A stretch of DNA of 64,000 nucleotides, from the NCBI GenBank assembly GCA_963855995.1, contig OY979716.1, positions 51,386,846 through 51,450,845 on the forward strand, in the 5' to 3' direction. Below the pieces are notes generated by a model. The model saw only the letters and a program-made list of their open reading frames with translations, was not told the DNA's origin and made no database searches. A program made the translations under genes and the position numbers. Below, in pieces: positions 46,266-57,939 of the stretch (position 1 is its first letter; the number at the start of each line of letters is the position of its first letter). The DNA is from Muricea muricata (Eukaryota; Cnidaria; Anthozoa; Malacalcyonacea; Plexauridae).

Positions 46266-46410
46266 ATTTGTGGTTTCACATGAGATACCACTGACCACTA
46301 CTGATCGTGTTACAGAGGATTATATTTACTCTGTATTTACTACACCATAACCATAGCAACTAAATTATGACACCACTAGGACATGGTTGTTCATGGTTGT
46401 AGGATGCAAG

Positions 46411-48062
46411 ATGGAAGAAAATTGTGGCATCTGCGTACAATGTGGTTGTCATTTAGAAAACTGTTTCAGATTCTGCCCTAAATGTGGGATGCAGCTCATC
46501 ATACATAAAGAAGTGAATGGTCTGGGTGGTAGTGGAAATAGCCAAGTTCATTCCCAAAACGTTTCGAATCTTACTTAAACGCGCCTTTTACTGACAAAAG
46601 CTATAGCGACTCCTGTTCCTTCCTCATCTTCAAGTGTTCGTAACTTTCAGACAACATTTAAACTACCTGGATTTCATGCCTAAAAGTCATCAAAAGAAAA
46701 AGAAAGAAGAGGATTTAATATTCATGGGAAAGAAAAGAAGAAGTGACACATTGAGGCACAGTCAGTTGTCATTTTGGTTGGAGTTATGGGTGCAAACAAG
46801 AAACCAAAGCGATGTGAGATCTTACCTGTACAAGTGCAAACAACTGCAGTTCCTGAAATCAAAATTAAAGCGGCCGTGGAAAAAACACATTGCATTCAAC
46901 AAGCGTTTCAACGGTGATCACACCTATCATTTGGTGTACCGAGATGGACAAAAGTGTGTTACATTCCTGGAACAAATCCTCCTGAAGCCTTTGTGTTAAT
47001 GTGATATAAGGAAGCCTCAGGATTTGGATATTCAAAAATAGCCTTTTTTTTGAAGGTTCGAAATGTGATAGCTCAGCTAAGAGAAGTCATTGAATCTGAC
47101 TCAAACTCAGATGACAATGATGGCAATGATAACTTTGCCGCTACTGCAAGCTGAGTAACATTTGTTGAAAATGAATGTGTTCAAATGAGTCAAAAATGTA
47201 CAGAAGATCAATGCAAAGTCAACACCATGATGGTGGTGAATTGCCCAACATATGGTAAGAAATACCCAATTCATGAAATAGAAGAGCATGCTGGTGTTTG
47301 TGCTGATAGTTTGGTGGAACATCCAGATCCACTGCCCGTGGATGAAGATGGTATCCATGGCAACACCTACTTTCAAGGGTAAGATAGACACGAGAATAAT
47401 TTCGATAAATACTGATTCTTTTTATTTTGCCCCCTTATCAATTAAGCCCCCCCTGTCCAGAAAATAACTACAACAACCCCCACCCCTCTTTAGATGTGCT
47501 TAGATACTTACTATTAGAAGCAAACTTTTATATCCCCCCCCCACTAAATGGCACAAATTTTCTCTGTGGGGGGAATATGGATGTTTTTTTTGGAATGATC
47601 CAATAAACCCCCCTCTTTTTTAGTGGAAAAAGTTTAATGAGCACCCCTCTCTAATACCCCCCTCCTTACAAGACTAAGAAGTAAGAATGCTTCTTTTAAT
47701 TAGGTTTTTAATTGATTTATTGAAAGTAAGTAGTTTTTTATTTTGGCTCTGTAACAAATAATTTTACATGTGTAATGATTCAGCATTGCAGTTTGGACTT
47801 ACTGCATGGTCTTGTAGTAAGTGGTTTACAACGTCGACTAAAATCTAATACTGTAGATGACAACAAAGCACTAAAAGATGAAATAATGCTTTTGAAAGAT
47901 GCCATGAAGCCTGAGGTTATCAGATTGTCACTTAGAAGAAAGAGTTCGATTACAGTAAGGCAAGGAAAAGCAGTTATGACCCTTCTCATCCCATTAAAAT
48001 CACATTTTGTGGTGAACAAGCCATCGATGATGGTAGTCCAAGGCAAGAGTTCTTTTCAGGCA
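46411..48062 (+). pseudogene. HECT-type E3 ubiquitin ligase-like gene fragment
   Basis: Starts near MEENCGICVQCGCHLE, whose Cys pairs plus FCPKCGMQ resemble a zinc ribbon. The middle (46634-46995) switches frames and has VGVMGANKKPKRCEILPVQV and YHLVYRDGQKCVTFL. Then comes a UBZ-like finger region (VVNCPTYGKKYPIHEIEEHA, about 47234-47310). The last piece, in a shifted frame near 47970-48060, gives DPSHPIKITFCGEQAIDDGS and RQEFFSG, the usual start of a HECT domain. The catalytic Cys lobe is missing. I recall this arrangement from multicopy G2E3-like genes of fish and invertebrates. Several frameshifts and loss of the C-terminus make it a pseudogene. Confidence 0.5.
47400..47700. other. C-run-rich intronic sequence
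   Basis: Repeated short runs of C separated by AT-rich spacers, similar in style to the interior of the MITE at 19193-19451, with no reading frame. Confidence 0.4.
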
Positions 48063-48064
48063 CC

Positions 48065-49195
48065 ATGCTGACCTATCATATAACTAATTACAAAATTATT
48101 CCCAGTGAATCCTATTTTTTTTGCTTGTCCATAATACCAGACAATTTTACTTGTGAATGGGTAACTCTGCAGTTAAAAGTACACCTTTTCTACCATCAGA
48201 GGCATGATCAGTTTATATACCATGATACAATGAATAGCCAGCAGCGATATTTGGGTTATTGGAATTTTTTTATTAGCAACTTTAAAGTAACTTATTATCA
48301 CAAAAATGTTCAAAATTTCATAATTTCATGTCCAAATTTAGTTCAGAAACTTGTTCATATGTTTCATAGTGCTTTTAAGTTCTTTGGCTTACATTACTGT
48401 ACAAATGCATAGAGACCGTACAGATACATAGAGAGCTGTTGATCAATAAAAGCTGATTGCCCATACTGATTTTGAAAAGCTGATATTTACCCACCATTGG
48501 CAGATTAATCTGCAATTTGTTTGCTACTTAATTATTCCTAAACATGACGACCCGCACGATGTGTGAAAAAATTAAGGGAAAAGTTGTTCGTTCCTATGGT
48601 AGCCATAAGGCAGGTGTTTGAGGGTTGACATCTTACAAATCAATTTAACTCGCTTAATTATATGATGCAAGTGTAATCTAATAGTGCTTTTATCCTTCGT
48701 TTAAATATTAATAAATTACATCTGATTTAGTAATAATTTAATAATTGTTAATAGCTGAACACATTTTTCAACGCCGCAGTTGGGAATTATAAAGGCAAAC
48801 GCGCGCCAATTTCAGACTAAAACGGCGAAGAGCTCGGTACGATCAGTCGGGACGATATGCAAATTGTACTTTCAAGTATATTCGCATTGTTTAGACTATA
48901 GCAATAATTGGTATGCATACAGATAATTTAATGGACATGTTCAAAGGGCAAAAGAGGTTTATGTCATAACATTTTTTGGAATATTTCCTCTTTGCATCCA
49001 TTTCTTGTATGCGTCAATCCAATGTGTACCATAATATTAGTAACATTGTTAACACTGTCTGCTTGGAACAGTTCAACGACAATGAAGACGGTTTCCCCCC
49101 TGCAAGAAACGACCTCGAGCCAAGCGTGCTGGAATGGAAAGACAAAACCCGAAATCACATCATGTAAACCAAATACAAACATTTCGTGTACTGAA
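48065..49195. other. No gene recognised
   Basis: The sequence after the HECT fragment is AT-rich and unassigned. A short stretch near 49060-49160 (FPPARNDLEPSVLEWKDKT) is open but not recognised. Confidence 0.4.
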
Positions 49196-49199
49196 GTTG

Positions 49200-50835
49200 A
49201 TGGAATTCCGCATACAGAAACCAAACAAATCTCAGAAATTCCCAATAACCATTTTTCAACTATTGGCTTAACACTGGTTAACAAATTCTGCTCATCTCTG
49301 CACAATGAACATCCTCAATCTGAAGTAAAATTTTTCTTTAAAGAAATTGACGAGTGCTATGTTAAATCAAAACTAAAAAGTCTTAAGACAAACAAGGTGA
49401 TTGGTTTGGATAATATAAGTGCCAGATTGTTGAAGGATTCTGCTGACGTTATCTTGACCAGCCTCACTAAAATTTCCTACAGTGTGGAAGTGTGGCAAAG
49501 TAACAGTGCTTTTTAAATTTGGAGATAGTTGTGATGCCAATAATTATAGACCAATAACAATTTTACCAACTGGTAGCAAGATACTTGAAAGAGCAGTTCA
49601 CAGTCAAGTATATAACTACCTAATTCAAGAAAATACGCTGACACTGAAACAATTTGGTTTCCGTACAAAATTGTCTATGGCAATTGCACTTACTTCACTG
49701 ACGCAATCCTAGATAATTTAGACAAAGGTTCATTGCAGGAGCAGTTTTCTTAGACTTGTCTAAGGCGTTTGACACGGTTAGCCACGATCGCTTAATAAAA
49801 AAACTTAGTACCATTGGTTTTTCGCAAGAAACCATCCGCTGGTTCTCTTGTTATCTCTTTAATCGTACTCAAGTCACTTCTGTTGGCCTTGAAAAGTCAA
49901 CCACTAAACCAGTACAAGTCGGCATACCCCAAGGAAGTATAGTGGGTCCTCTACTGTTTCTCATTTACGTGAATAACCTCCCTTCTACAGTCAACAACTG
50001 TGACATTACTCTGTATACTGATGATACTGTCTTATTTTGTTCAGCTAAATCCGCTATAGAATTGAAACAAAAACTAAACTCCGGCCTTCTGAATCTATCT
50101 CACTGGTTTGCTGCTAACCGTCTCACTCTGAACACTTCGAAGTGTAAATTTATGGTGTTCACAAGTAATGCCAAACTAACCAGACTAGATAATGTTAGTC
50201 TACTCATTGACAACTGCCCACTAAGTCGTGCTGAGTCATTTAAATATCTTGGCATAACCTTAAGTCCCACATTATCATGGTCAGATCATGTTGAAGCAAT
50301 CTGTAACAAAGTTTATCAATGTCTTGGTCCCATTCAAAGAGTTAAACACCTTCTAATGCTGGAATCCCGCCTTACTTTAGTCAACACCCTTGTCATGCCA
50401 ATCTTTGACTATGCTGATTTTGTATGGGGTGATAAAAACAACTTTGTCCTCATGGACCATCTTCAAGTCCTACACAATAAAGCAGCAAAAATCATTCTTG
50501 ACGCCCATCCACTTTCGTCAGCCTCTGAATCTCCACAATTGCTAAACTGGCAACCATTATCGATACGTAGACACTTCCACCGCTGCCTTATGATGTATAG
50601 GTGTTTAAACAATAACATCGACTTTAAACTTAACTTCCAGTACTTATCTGACATCCATAGCTACCTCACTCGAAACAAACAGAACTTACATTTGGATCAC
50701 GTCAAGAGAAACTGGGGGAGACAGGCTTTCACCTACCATGCAGCAAACGACTGGAATAATCTGCCTGTGGAACTCCGACAAATAGAAGTATTTACATCGT
50801 TTAAAATTAAACTTAAAAAACATTTGATACAATAA
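49200..50835 (+). pseudogene. Jockey/CR1-like LINE, reverse transcriptase region
   Basis: The reading starts with HFSTIGLTLVNKF and continues SKLKSLKTNKVIGLDNISAR, WKCGKVTVLFKFGD, NYRPITILPTGSKILE, FLDLSKAFDTVSHDRL and VGIPQGSIVGPLLFLIYVN. The active-site box is YTDD (50014-50025), then the thumb, and it ends KKHLIQ with a stop at 50833-50835. There is no RNase H domain after it. A deletion and shift at about 49485 removes the residues before WKCGK, and a 1-nt shift lies near 49735. The 5' ORF and most of the endonuclease are gone, a typical 5'-truncated copy. From 49756 on the frame is uninterrupted for 359 residues. Confidence 0.88.
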
Positions 50836-50965
50836 GACACTCATGAAAACTGAAATGATGAACTTGTAAATTAGAACACTGATCTATCACTGATAAATTC
50901 ATATTATATTATTCGACATAATAAGTGCTACTCTGATTTTTGTTAAATGAATGAAATCACCGAAC

Positions 50966-51022
50966 AAAGATTACATTCACGACCCAATGTTTCAACACTC
51001 CGGTCTAGTGTCTTCATCAGGG
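50966..51022 (-). ncRNA. Candidate hammerhead-ribozyme-like motif in the Penelope-like element
   Basis: On the minus strand the order is CTGATGA (51020-51014), a short stem GACAC...GTGTT with loop TAGACCGGA, GAAAC, a stem CATT...AATG and a GTA triplet. This matches the hammerhead core (CUGANGA, stem II, GAAA, stem III, GUH). Stem I is not evident, and the opposite copy at 52567 lacks CTGATGA. Penelope-like elements are known to carry minimal hammerheads, which is why I list it. Confidence 0.4.
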
Positions 51023-51069
51023 GTGGTCTGATGTTGAAACTCACGACCTTATATGCTGTCAAGGTGACG

Positions 51070-52635
51070 TCATTTACCAACAAGATGTAAATACTCTTGT
51101 GGTAAATGACTTCCGTCATCCCTATTTAAGGCACAAGGGCTCGCATTGATATGCCAGGCTTCCAAACAAAGCCTTTGACCATAACGATTGTTAGTGGTAA
51201 TGACTTTAGAATCTTCCCAAGCAATGTTATGGCTTGTTTCACACACATGTTCAGCCAAATCTGATTTTGAGCTGTTAAAATTAGAAACAGCCCTTTGATG
51301 TTCTTTCAGATGTGTGCAAAACTGGCGTTTTGTTTGACCCAGATATACTTTCTCGCAATCACCGCATGGTATAGAGTATACAGCATGTGTTTTCTGATCA
51401 GTCGGAACGCGATCCTTGGGTTTCGCAAAAATATGTCCCAATGTCTGAAAGGGTTTCAGGGAAACCTTAATACCACAATTATTAAGAACTCTCCTGATTG
51501 GTTCCGCAATTCCTTGAATGTACGGGACTATTGCAAAACCTTTCAAAGCGGAATCACCCTCTGGAGAGTTGCAATGAGTCAAGGTTGGACGCCTTAAACA
51601 ATCGTAGAGAAAGCTTTTAGGATAATTGTTTTCTTTCAGAATATTGGTTACATATTGACACTCGTTTTCCCTAGCATCGTTGTTCGATGTTAAATTCTCC
51701 GCTCTCTGAAACAAAGTTGTAACAACAGACCTTTTATGGCTTCTCGGGTGATGCGAGTTAAATGACAGATATTTATCAGTATGAGTTGGTTTACGATAAA
51801 CAACAGTTTCCAACTTCCCATCAGTTGTTCTCTGAACATGAGTATCCAAAAAGGGCAACTTCCCATCAGTCTCACGTTCTACGGTGAACTGTATAGAAGG
51901 CTCAATTGAATTCAAATGTCGCAAAAGAACAACAATCTCATCTTGGGAAACCGCAGAGATCACATCATCAACAAAACGCTTCCAGAACAATGGGCTGACC
52001 GGAGCTGTTGTTAGGGCTCTATGTTCAATATCTTCCATTACTAAATTAACAATGACAGCCGAAGCCGGCGAGCCCATTGCTGTTCCAAAAACCTGTTTGT
52101 AATAAGTGCCCTCAAACACAAACTGAGTTGTGTTCAAGCAAAAAGACAACAGATCAGTTATATCCTCTAAGGGCAAAGATGTCCTCTGCCACAAAGAATC
52201 ATCATATCTAAGTCTATTTGTGGCAATTTTGATGGCAAGATCAACAGGTATTTTGGTGAACAAGGAAACGACGTCAAATGATATGAGCATTTGTTCTGCG
52301 TCAAGAGTTTGACCTCTTATAAATTCAGTAAAATGTTGGGAGTTTTTCACCGTGTTATCCGTGTTACCAACAACAGGAGATAAAACTCTAGCCAAGTAGC
52401 GCGAAACATTATAAGTTGGAGAGTTCACAAAGGACACTATCGGTCACAAAGGAACCCCCTCCTTATGAATCTTCGGCAAGCCATATAATCGCGGAGCGAG
52501 CCCATCGCTGGAACGCAATAATTTATACGTTTCCTCACTGATCTTATTGGATTTCTTCAAGAGAATGAAGACACTAGACCGGAGTGTCGAAACATTGGGT
52601 CGTGAATGTAATCTTTGTTCGGTGATTTCATTCAT
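51070..52635 (-). pseudogene. Penelope-like RT with GIY-YIG endonuclease
   Basis: The minus-strand ORF starts MNEITEQRLHSRPNVSTLR. Finger-region motifs (LYGLPKIHKEGVPL) lead to a single in-frame TGA at about 52438-52440, probably from an Arg CGA. Then follow ISFDVVSLFTKIPV, FGTAMGSPASAVIVNL, the catalytic FVDDV, and VYRKPTHTDKYLSF. The C-terminal domain has HAVYSIPCGDCEKVYLGQT with R and H downstream and a later Glu in CLEAWHI, the GIY-YIG nuclease signature. It ends LHLVGK at 51070. Apart from the one nonsense codon the 520-odd residue frame is open, making this one of the youngest retroelements here. Confidence 0.9.
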
Positions 52636-52982
52636 TTAACAAAAACCAGAGTAGCACTTATTATGTCGGATTATATACCTGGTTGCGATATAGTCAAAAA
52701 TTTCAGTTCATTATTATTATTGTTAATTTTTTTGGCTCAGGGCTCCACTGAAAATCACTTTTGTGAGAGGACCTCCTAAATATTGTTATTATTATTATTA
52801 TTATTTCTGTTTTTATTAACATCGAGCACACCCGTCAAGACGTTGTCTGTACATGTCCTCTGTTTTAGTGAAAAAATTTTACTTGAATTGAAATACTTCT
52901 ATACTTTTTGACGTTTGTTCATTAATTTAATCAAGTATGATCTGTGCAAGTCTCATTGCACTATTTTCAACTATAATGTTAA

Positions 52983-54830
52983 GTGGGTTTTGTGGAAAGG
53001 AATTTGTTTCGTTGGGTCGCCAATGATAATGTAGTCCCAGCAGTTGAAATTCGTTCTCAAGAATGTTTACCACCTAGTTCATACAAAGCTCTCAAATGTT
53101 GTTGCGGTAAAGTTTGTAAAGGCGCTCAGGGTTTGAAGATGCATCAGCGTAGCTGTAGAGTAATTGATGGCATGGAGGAGGAATTACAACAACAAATGAC
53201 AGACACTTTAAATGACCAAGTATATGAGGACAGTGTTCAATCAGTAGAGAATGTAGTTCCACGTTTAAATTCTGAAGAAAGCTATCCTGACCTGAAGAAA
53301 GGAATAAAATTACCAAAATATCCATTGCAATGGTCAATTGCTAACGACTTCAACTCACTCTTTCAAACCACCCAATCACAATGCAAGAAATCAATAAAAG
53401 CATCAATACTATGGCAACAGTAATATATAATTACTTTGGTGAGAACTATGGTTTTGTTAATGTTAACAATAATGCCGAATTTGAGACAAAATATCAATCA
53501 AGTACAACTAAAGATCTTAAAAAGGCTTCAAAGAAATTAAAATCTGAAAATGGCAATTTACTAGAAATCAAATTTGTTGCTAAAAAACTGCGTAATCTTC
53601 TTAGTAAAGCTGTCACTTAGCAACAACATGCTGATATATTAGCACGTCAGAAAAGTTGACCACAACGATCTGATGAATAAAAACTTTTGGGGTTATGTTG
53701 AAAAGGTTTTCAAAAAAAAGTCTGATTCACTACCAACATTTGATTTTGCACAATGCACAGCTTATTTTACAAAAACATTTTCTGCTATTATTCCAAGTAA
53801 AACATGTTCCATTCCTAATTGGATTCCTAAATTTGATTCCCCGACAACACAATTCAATCTTGACCCCCCCGACCCACAACGAGACCACAAATGTCATTAG
53901 AAAGATGAAACCGTCTGGCTCACCATGTCCTCTCCATCAAATTTCTGTTATATGTCTTAAACGCTGCCCATATTTGAGAACTTATTTAACTGAAATTATC
54001 CATGCTGCCTGGTCCTCTGGTACTGTTCCATCAGAATGGAAAAAAGCATGTACGATATTGATTCATAAAAAAGTAGAAACTGACCATCCCGCTAACGTCA
54101 GACCAATAATGCTACAATCTGCCCCACAGAAAGTTTTCACATCCTGTCTCCGTAATAAAATGTTCACTTTCCTAGTTGAGAACAATTACATAGAACATAA
54201 CATCCAGAAAGGTTTTACTCCAAAAGTTGCAGGAACTCTTGAACATACCGCTCATATGGCGCATATAATCAACACAAGCCCGTATTAAACAAAGATCTGT
54301 TATAACCACCTTGCTTGACCGTAGGAATGCATTCTGCGAACTCTATCATAACCTCATTTACGAAGTTCTTCAGTATCATCATCTCCCACGTGAAATAAGT
54401 GATCTAATCCAAAGTGTTTATACAAACTTCCAAACCTCTGTTATAACCGAACAGTTCAGTGCTCCGTCTATCGCGGTCGTGGCAGGTGATTGTCTCAGCC
54501 CTCTCCTTTTTAATATGCCTTTCAATACATTTATTCAGCATATACTCCCAACTTGGCTTTTGGAAATTTAATAGAACTGGTATTGCATGCAATCCCATTC
54601 ATTGGTTCCAATTTGCAGGCGATGCAGCTGTCATCAGCAGCCAAGAAAAGGAAAATCATATTTTGCTCAATTGTTTTTCAGTGTGGTGTCAATGGGCCAA
54701 CATGATCATACGTGTTGACAAGTGCTCCTCATGTGGGATTAAAAAACACTTATCCAAATCTATCCAGTACCAACCCCAGCTGTTCGTAAATAACCGACTG
54801 ATACCCCATATCCAGGTGGTGTTCGCATAA
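52983..54830 (+). pseudogene. Zinc-finger LINE (R2/NeSL/R4-like) with dead RT active site
   Basis: N-terminal part 52983-53423 holds CCCGKVCKGAQGLKMHQRSC, a CxC/HxxxC finger as in site-specific non-LTR elements. Further pieces in changing frames: NKNFWGYVEKVFKKKS, PSEWKKACTILIHKK, HPANVRPIMLQSAPQKVF, DRRNAFCELYHNLIYEVL and CLSPLLFN, then FQFAGDAAVISSQ. The last box should be F/Y-A-D-D; the GGC at 54618-54620 gives Gly for the first catalytic Asp. It continues QWANMIIRVDKCSSCGIKK and ends at 54828-54830. At least four frame changes are seen. No endonuclease domain follows. The exact clade is uncertain. Confidence 0.75.
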
Positions 54831-54949
54831 CGACCGCTAAGGATGATGGGAAAAAAGCATTCCGGCTTAATTTGCATTTAGTCATGCTTAAGTAAACATC
54901 TCTAGATCTCTGTTTTTTAAAATCATTTGCGCGTATGTAAATTTTTGTT

Positions 54950-56920
54950 ATGGGCATTAAAGGTTTATTGCCGTTTTTGAAAGCCTTTCATAGGAAGGTC
55001 AACCTTTCTGATTTTTTTGGGAAAACTGCAGCCATAGATGCCTCCTGCTGGATACACAAAGCTTTGGCCTTGTCGATAAACGAAACTGGAAGTCGTGAAA
55101 GGTGAGATGGATAATTTGTTTCAGGCTCATGAATCAGTTGCCACGAATACAACAACAAAAAAAATCCAAATTTATTTCAGACTGGGTTGCATTTTCAAGA
55201 AGCATTTGCTGAGCGTAAAGAGTGCTGATGTAGTACCATTTATTGTGTTCGATGGACTTTTATTACCTGGAAAGGCTGGAGAAGTTGAGCAAAGGCAAAG
55301 GTTTGAGTTGGCAAATTGTTCATTAAGTAAATGAATTTTACAATTTTCGTACTTTGCTTTTTGCACCTGGATCTAACTGTAGCTTATCCGCAAACGTTTT
55401 TAATCAAGCTTAGGTTAAGGGAGAGGTTTAAGATTAACTGCGTGATTAACGTTAACATATCAATAAATATTAAGCATAATTTTCTGTTGACTGTGCGTAT
55501 ATTCGTATTTGCGTATTTTCAAATTTTGTATTTTAATAAACAGAAAACAAGAAAAAAGTTTACACATGGTGGAGATGGAAACCTCTCTACACAAGAAGCC
55601 AACAAACTGCACAGCCGAGCTGCTTCAATGACCTTTGATGATATATCTACCTGCATAAATGTAAGTCGCGTGTCATTAAGTCTGTAACTTCATGAATTTT
55701 CAAAATATACAGCAGTATATGTAGTATATATCGGAAAGTATGTCATGTCTATTTCTTACAATGTAGATTTGTCTTGAAGAAAATATTCGATACATTATGT
55801 CACCTTATGAGTCTGACGCACAAATTACATTCCTTGTGAATAATGGATATGCAGACTTGGCCATTACAGAGGATTCCGACATTTTAGCTTATGGCTGCAA
55901 AGAGGTTAGCTCAACTTTTTCTTTTATTTCACCGGCTCCAATCTCAAACAATTTTACAAATCAAGGCGGGAGCTCTGGACCTTAATTTGCAGTGGCCGAT
56001 GCTATTAGAGCACTTTTTACATGTCAAAAGCTTGAAAGTGAAAGTTTAATCGAAGCAATGGGCAAGCAGTTTTATTCGCCAAATAAAATTGTCTTGTCAG
56101 ACAAAATTGTTAGATAAGTATATGTAGGTGCACTGGGGTGCATTACAGCTCATAATATCCAAATCTTCTTTTGGCAAGCAATTATTTTTCAGCAGTAAAA
56201 GTTGAATGTATGCGCATCGTTGGTAATTAAGATCTGCTTTTGTACAAAACCACTATCTCTGAAGACTTTATCACCACAAATATTCCTAACATGTACCCTC
56301 TCAAACGCTTGGAAGTCTTACGGGAGTTGATGGCAATTAATTTACTTGTAGGTGGTAATGAAGACTTGTTTGAGTGGTGAAGGGCAGTACTTAATTCTGG
56401 AGGAAATACTTGTTGGGTTGAAAGTTAATTTCCAGCAGTTTCAAAATATGTGCATTGTTGCTGGATGTGATTACCTGCAGAATATTAGAGGTGTAGGTAT
56501 CCGTCGTGCATATGCTTTTGTGTCAAAGGATAAGCTCTTCAGTGAGCTGAAAAATAAAGATACACCCAAAGATTATGAAGAACATTTTAAGGGTGCAAAG
56601 GCAGTATTTGCACATCAAACTGTTTTTGATGTTGAAACATTCAAAACTGTGCCACTCCATGCGTGGGAAAGTGATAAACAAGTATCAATAGAAACGAAAA
56701 TTCTTTGTGGAAGGTACAGTATCTAAAAATTCCAAATGGATCCAGAAAAAAAAACATCCATAGCAAACGAGCAATTCAGGCAGGGACATTAGGTGCTGTT
56801 TCTTCAGTATATAATTGACAATCACTACCCATTTTATTTGACATTTTTTAGAGCATTAGATGATGAACTCAGTAGAAACCTGGCGGCTGGGAATATTGAT
56901 CCCAAGACTAACAAAGAATA
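54950..56920 (+). pseudogene. EXO1-like (XPG/FEN1 family) 5' nuclease gene
   Basis: Exons: 54950-55101, 55181-55300, 55544-55660, 55767-55904, 56352-56713 and 56852-56920, all with GT/AG borders. Exon 1 starts MGIKGLLPFLKAFHRKVN and contains AAIDASCWIHK (first metal-binding Asp). Exon 2 has PFIVFDGLLLPGKA (second). Exon 4 has MSPYESDAQITFLVNNGYAD and AITEDSDILAYGCKE with the acidic cluster. Exon 5 has CIVAGCDYLQNIRGVGIRRA, the helix-two-turn-helix. The layout is that of exonuclease 1, a mismatch-repair and resection enzyme, and the residues needed for catalysis are visible. Exon 3 needs a 1-nt frame change in an A-run to read EANKLHSRAASMT. After GNIDPKT the frame meets a TAG. A 2.9-kb element lies just downstream. 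It is a paralogue, probably decaying, or the A-run shift may be an assembly error. Confidence 0.8.
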
Positions 56921-57773
56921 GGAACAATCCTCTCCTTGCAAGTGTGAAGAAGGTACAGGTAAGTTTGGCTTTGGTTACATTGGCAAAACTTTTAATGATG
57001 GCTGAAAATTAAAATGTAATGTATACTCAGAGGAGGTTGGACAGCTACTCGCAAAGCATCATGGCAAATTTGCATGCGCTTTGCTGATTGGCTTCATTCA
57101 CGTGTTGACCTCAGCCAAGTAAAATTCTCTGGAATATGGAAGTTTTCGAAAGACGAGACTATTGGGCTGTAATTCTCCAAGAAAATAGCACTGTGCAACT
57201 TTGCCTCCACGATTCCTTTTACGATGTGGCTTTTACTGATCTGAGTATACTTTTTTGACATTGCGCGCGGGGTTTCTGTAATTGCCTGAGAGACAAAATT
57301 ACTTTTAATATCTTGAAAGTGAACAGACTTAAATCTCCTTGTATCATTGATGTGAAACGTGTTCCTGGTAATAAGTATCCCTGGTTGTTTTATCATTTGT
57401 TCAAGTGGTAATTAATAAGATGATAAACTTTCTCAGATGAATCACAAGGTGGGGTTCTATTTGTGTTTTTATTATTCATATTTTACAATTGCAATTTCTT
57501 CGTTAAAGGACACTGTTTTATATAAATTTTTCATTTCTTTGTTGAAGGAAACCGTAAAATATTCATAATTTTAAATACATAAATATATGTTGATTTACTT
57601 TAAGTGTAATATGTGTGCTTGTTCTAAAAGCACTCATTGTGATTTAAATATCATATATAAATGTATTCAGATTTCGGACAGCATGTTTTGATTCTCATTT
57701 TAATAGCTATTACATATATACTTCAATTTTCTAATATGCATTTGTAGCAAAAATCTACTTGTTTGGTTGTCTC

Positions 57774-57934
57774 ATGCATTTGATGTTAATAATGGAGATG
57801 ATGGTGACAATGAAAGTGATAATGAATGTGGTGAAGATGAAGAGATCACACATTTTGTAGGATCTAAAAACATTGGTGCTGCCCATGAAAAAAACAACCA
57901 AGATAACTTGGAACAAACATACATTGCTCTTTGA
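57774..57934 (+). other. Acidic open stretch, possible captured exon
   Basis: The reading AFDVNNGDDGDNESDNECG continues to EQTYIAL and a stop at 57932-57934. It could be a displaced tail exon of the EXO1-like gene carried within the element, or chance. No splice partner is clear. Confidence 0.3.
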
Positions 57935-57939
57935 GAAGA

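Larger units (their letters stand above)
50920..52670 (-). mobile_element. Penelope-like element flanked by inverted copies of its 5' end
   Basis: The roughly 95-bp segment at 50920-51012 (GTTAAATGAATGAAATCACC, later CATTCACGACCCAATGTTTC) is the near-identical reverse complement of 52567-52662. The right copy contains the start of the ORF (MNEITEQRLHSRPN); the left copy lies beyond its stop in opposite orientation. Terminal pLTR-like repeats in inverted order are known for Penelope-like elements. The ORF on the minus strand fills the space between. Confidence 0.8.
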
